33,722 bases of DNA from Candidatus Loosdrechtia aerotolerans. Its GTDB lineage: Bacteria > Planctomycetota > Brocadiia > Brocadiales > Brocadiaceae. The translations under genes and the position numbers were made by a program. The notes beneath the pieces were generated by a model. It was not told the DNA's origin. It was given only the letters and a program-made list of their open reading frames with translations, and did no database searches. The DNA is taken from contig SOER01000038.1 of the NCBI GenBank assembly GCA_021646405.1, positions 1 to 33,722 on the forward strand, read 5' to 3'. Positions 31,766 through 33,722 of this stretch are shown here, one piece after another. Each line of letters opens with the position of its first letter. Position 1 is the first letter of the stretch.

Positions 31766-33355
31766 ATGAAAAGATCTTATTTTGGTGTAGAACAAATTTT
31801 CTCTCTTTTAGCATTTCTCTGCGTATGCTTTATTCTTCAGAATTCAATCTATTCTTCTCAACCTCAACCTGAAAATATAAATCCTCAATTCCCCGAAATA
31901 TCACATCTCAGGACGTCTGCATCGTCACGAAAAATACCCGGCAATATGGCATTCCGTCATGAGATGGCAGGACTCCTGGGGGAGAAGGTAGGACCGGATG
32001 ACTCTGGTGATGTCTATCATGCAGGTGGACTTGCAAGCTACTATACAGGACCGAAAGAGCTCTTTCCCGGGAAAGGGAAACTTGGAAAATTTTACGCGTT
32101 TTTACCTGTCATACGATGGTACGATCCGGCATATTATTTTAACCCTGAACAGTTTCACCCTGGTAGTACCGTCTCTGGTGAGTATTCAAATGAGCAGTGT
32201 ATTACATGCCACACTATGGAAAACCCTGGTATTGTAGTGCAGTGGAAGCAGAGTAAACACGGTACACCTCCGGAAGGGAAAGAGGTGGTTGGTTGTGACC
32301 GCTGTCACGGGAAGAACCACGAAAGGCTTGCCATGCCCTCATATACGCTCTGCGGTGAATGTCATGAGAAACAGTTAAAAGGGCACCGGGATGGCGGGCA
32401 AGGTTCACATGCACATGCCTATCATCTGGAACTTGTGGATCAGGGATGCCAGATGGAGAAACCTGCTGAAGAGACAACCTCCTGTCTTGCCTGTCATGCC
32501 ATTGCCGAAAACCGGTGCGATGGTTGTCATACCCGGCATCGATTCTCTGCTGCCGAGGCCAGAAGACCTACCAGTTGCGGAGTATGTCATTCGGGTCCCG
32601 AACAGTATGAGTATGAGATGTATATGCAGTCGTATCACGGCATGATTTATCAGGGTGAAGGGCAGAACTGGGACTGGACAAGGCCGTTGAAAGCTGAAAA
32701 CTATGTGGTTCCCACCTGTGCATATTGCCATATGCCGGAAGGGGATCATAATGTGACCAGGATGTCAACTGTTTATACCTATATGGGTACTTCCCTTGTA
32801 GACAGAGGTGCCTATCGGTACAAGGCAGAGCGGGACGCGTGGATTACAATCTGTAAAGGTTGTCATTCACCACGATTTGCCAGAGATCATCTGGAGGCTA
32901 TGGATGAGGCAGTGAAGCTGAGCTTTACAAAATATCGGGAAGCGATGGGTATTGTAATGGCATTGTATAAAGACAATCTCCTCGATCCTATGCCGAACGA
33001 CCTTGCCCCCGATTCCCGGGGCCATAACGTCTTCAGTTTACTACCGGGAAAAGGAGAGATGCGAAAGTATAACGTCTCTAATATAGAACGGTTAACCTAC
33101 GAGATGCTCGTTGATATCATCGGTGCCATCTATAAGGCCAAAGCCCACAATGCCTATTACAGCCCGGTCTACGGATACTGGGAATGGGCACAAGACCGCT
33201 GGCTTATCCAGATCAAGGATGAGGTCGGCAAACTGAAACGGTTTGCGGCGATTGAAGAGAAATTAGACATCAAACACACGGCATATCCCTTCTGGAGACA
33301 TGGAGAGTATACCGAGATGTTGCTGGGATGGAAGAGGAAGGAATGGAGGGAATAA
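31766..33355 (+). CDS. Hydroxylamine oxidoreductase-like octaheme cytochrome c
   Basis: HAO-family proteins are periplasmic (anammoxosomal in anammox bacteria) octaheme enzymes of hydroxylamine, hydrazine or nitrite chemistry. The 529-residue protein has an N-terminal hydrophobic signal segment (about 10-29) and eight CXXCH motifs, at Cys145, 177, 196, 240, 251, 271, 318 and 363. The last 160 residues are heme-free and helical, as in HAO. The stretch AHNAYYSPVYGYWEW (460-474) is rich in tyrosines and is where I would look for the tyrosine that cross-links to the P460 heme in oxidising HAOs. Whether it is present, and so whether the enzyme oxidises or reduces its substrate, needs an alignment. 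Anammox genomes hold many HAO paralogues and I cannot say which this is. No strong Shine-Dalgarno precedes the ATG. gcvH lies 114 bases upstream. Confidence 0.93.
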   Translation: MKRSYFGVEQIFSLLAFLCVCFILQNSIYSSQPQPENINPQFPEISHLRTSASSRKIPGNMAFRHEMAGLLGEKVGPDDSGDVYHAGGLASYYTGPKELFPGKGKLGKFYAFLPVIRWYDPAYYFNPEQFHPGSTVSGEYSNEQCITCHTMENPGIVVQWKQSKHGTPPEGKEVVGCDRCHGKNHERLAMPSYTLCGECHEKQLKGHRDGGQGSHAHAYHLELVDQGCQMEKPAEETTSCLACHAIAENRCDGCHTRHRFSAAEARRPTSCGVCHSGPEQYEYEMYMQSYHGMIYQGEGQNWDWTRPLKAENYVVPTCAYCHMPEGDHNVTRMSTVYTYMGTSLVDRGAYRYKAERDAWITICKGCHSPRFARDHLEAMDEAVKLSFTKYREAMGIVMALYKDNLLDPMPNDLAPDSRGHNVFSLLPGKGEMRKYNVSNIERLTYEMLVDIIGAIYKAKAHNAYYSPVYGYWEWAQDRWLIQIKDEVGKLKRFAAIEEKLDIKHTAYPFWRHGEYTEMLLGWKRKEWRE

Positions 33356-33610
33356 TAAAAAGGATCTGTTCTCAGACGATAAATCTCCTGACCTCTCTAT
33401 TACTGTTTGTCTGCCGGTGGTCGGATTTACAGTTTTAGACGTAGTTATCCAATCCGTCCTTTTCACCCTCCTGTCATACTGCATATGACAGCCAAAACAC
33501 TGCGGAATCGCAACCTTTTCCCTCGTGGAGTACCCACATACTTGACGGGTTTGAAAAGTGATAAGTCCTATCAAGAATAAATCCCTTTTCCTCATGTATC
33601 TGACATTCAA
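33263..33610 (-). other. Doubtful 115-codon frame with a single CXXCH motif
   Basis: The minus-strand frame opens MNVRYMRKRDLFLIGLITF and contains PQCFGCHMQYDRR, a formal c-heme attachment motif. The last 30 or so codons run antisense through the 3' end of the HAO-like gene, and there is no clear ribosome site. It may be a decayed cytochrome piece or chance, so it is listed as doubtful. Confidence 0.2.
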
Positions 33611-33623
33611 GAGGTTTTTTTTC

Positions 33624-33722
33624 TTAAGCAGAAGAAATAGTTTTTAATGGTTGATAGATTGTGGCATCAAAGGTGAAATAATTCAGAATATCCTCATGCA
33701 GTTGCGTAAAATTGGTGACCTG
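33624..33722 (-). CDS. 3' end of a gene entering from the right edge
   Basis: The minus-strand frame is open from the window edge to a TAA at 33624-33626. The 32 residues visible read QVTNFTQLHEDILNYFTFDA then TIYQPLKTISSA. The composition looks coding (aromatic and helix-forming residues, no low complexity). No family is recognised from so short a piece; a transposase C-terminus is one possibility but is not supported. Confidence 0.4.
   Translation of the reverse strand, partial: QVTNFTQLHEDILNYFTFDATIYQPLKTISSA

Noticed and set aside
33471-33491. CTGTCATA...TATGACAG hairpin after the HAO-like gene as a terminator
   Set aside because: The stem is only 8 bp and is not followed by a T-run on the plus strand, so it is not a convincing intrinsic terminator.

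Overview
The window looks like chromosomal DNA from an anammox planctomycete (order Brocadiales; genus not resolvable from this sequence alone). The strongest reasons are an octaheme hydroxylamine-oxidoreductase-like cytochrome (eight CXXCH motifs) at the right end, a large ammonium uptake and sensing block with two Amt proteins, two PII proteins, a c-heme sensor kinase and a sigma-54 activator, moderate-to-low G+C, and intergenic DNA full of small palindromic repeats and decayed insertion sequences.

Layout. 1-160: the 3' part of a 5S rRNA and its terminator, so an rRNA operon ends here. 279-3018: a truncated transposase, a stand-alone CoaB-type phosphopantothenate-cysteine ligase, and a convergent HpnP-like B12/radical-SAM enzyme. 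3075-3358: the first of three MITE-like elements. 3539-9146 (minus strand): rhomboid protease, PGRP-type amidase lipoprotein, UPF0104 flippase-like membrane protein and uvrA, with the frameshifted remnant of a class III adenylate cyclase between the second and third. 9147-12092: about 3 kb without intact genes, holding the second MITE-like element, REP-like repeats, an internally deleted IS21 istA, and a sequence that folds like group II intron domain V.

12093-21585 is the core of the window. Read right to left it encodes a sensor-type Amt with a long cytoplasmic coiled coil, an overlapping 1058-residue kinase (periplasmic c-heme domain, HAMP, three PAS, GAF, HisKA/HATPase), an orphan 122-residue protein on the opposite strand, an NtrC-class sigma-54 activator, then a PII-like / PII / Amt operon preceded by a near-consensus sigma-54 promoter. 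The simplest reading is one circuit: ammonium sensed by the Amt-kinase pair, possibly combined with a redox or ligand signal through the heme, phosphotransfer to the activator, and sigma-54 transcription of the PII-Amt transport operon. The phosphotransfer step and the regulon are inference.

21586-31149: repeat-rich spacer, an MsbA-like ABC exporter, recJ translationally coupled to a Clp1/Nol9-type polynucleotide kinase homologue, a DUF429-like protein with a small membrane coiled-coil protein, a YkgJ-type cysteine-cluster protein, gcvT, and the third MITE-like element. 31262-33722: gcvH, the HAO-like cytochrome, and the 3' end of a gene entering from the right edge.

The observations most worth a second look are the split Amt + c-heme kinase system, the PII paralogue that has lost its nucleotide-binding B-loop, and the repeat family whose ends read GTAAYTAYTCAGG and which left 8-bp target duplications at two of its three sites.
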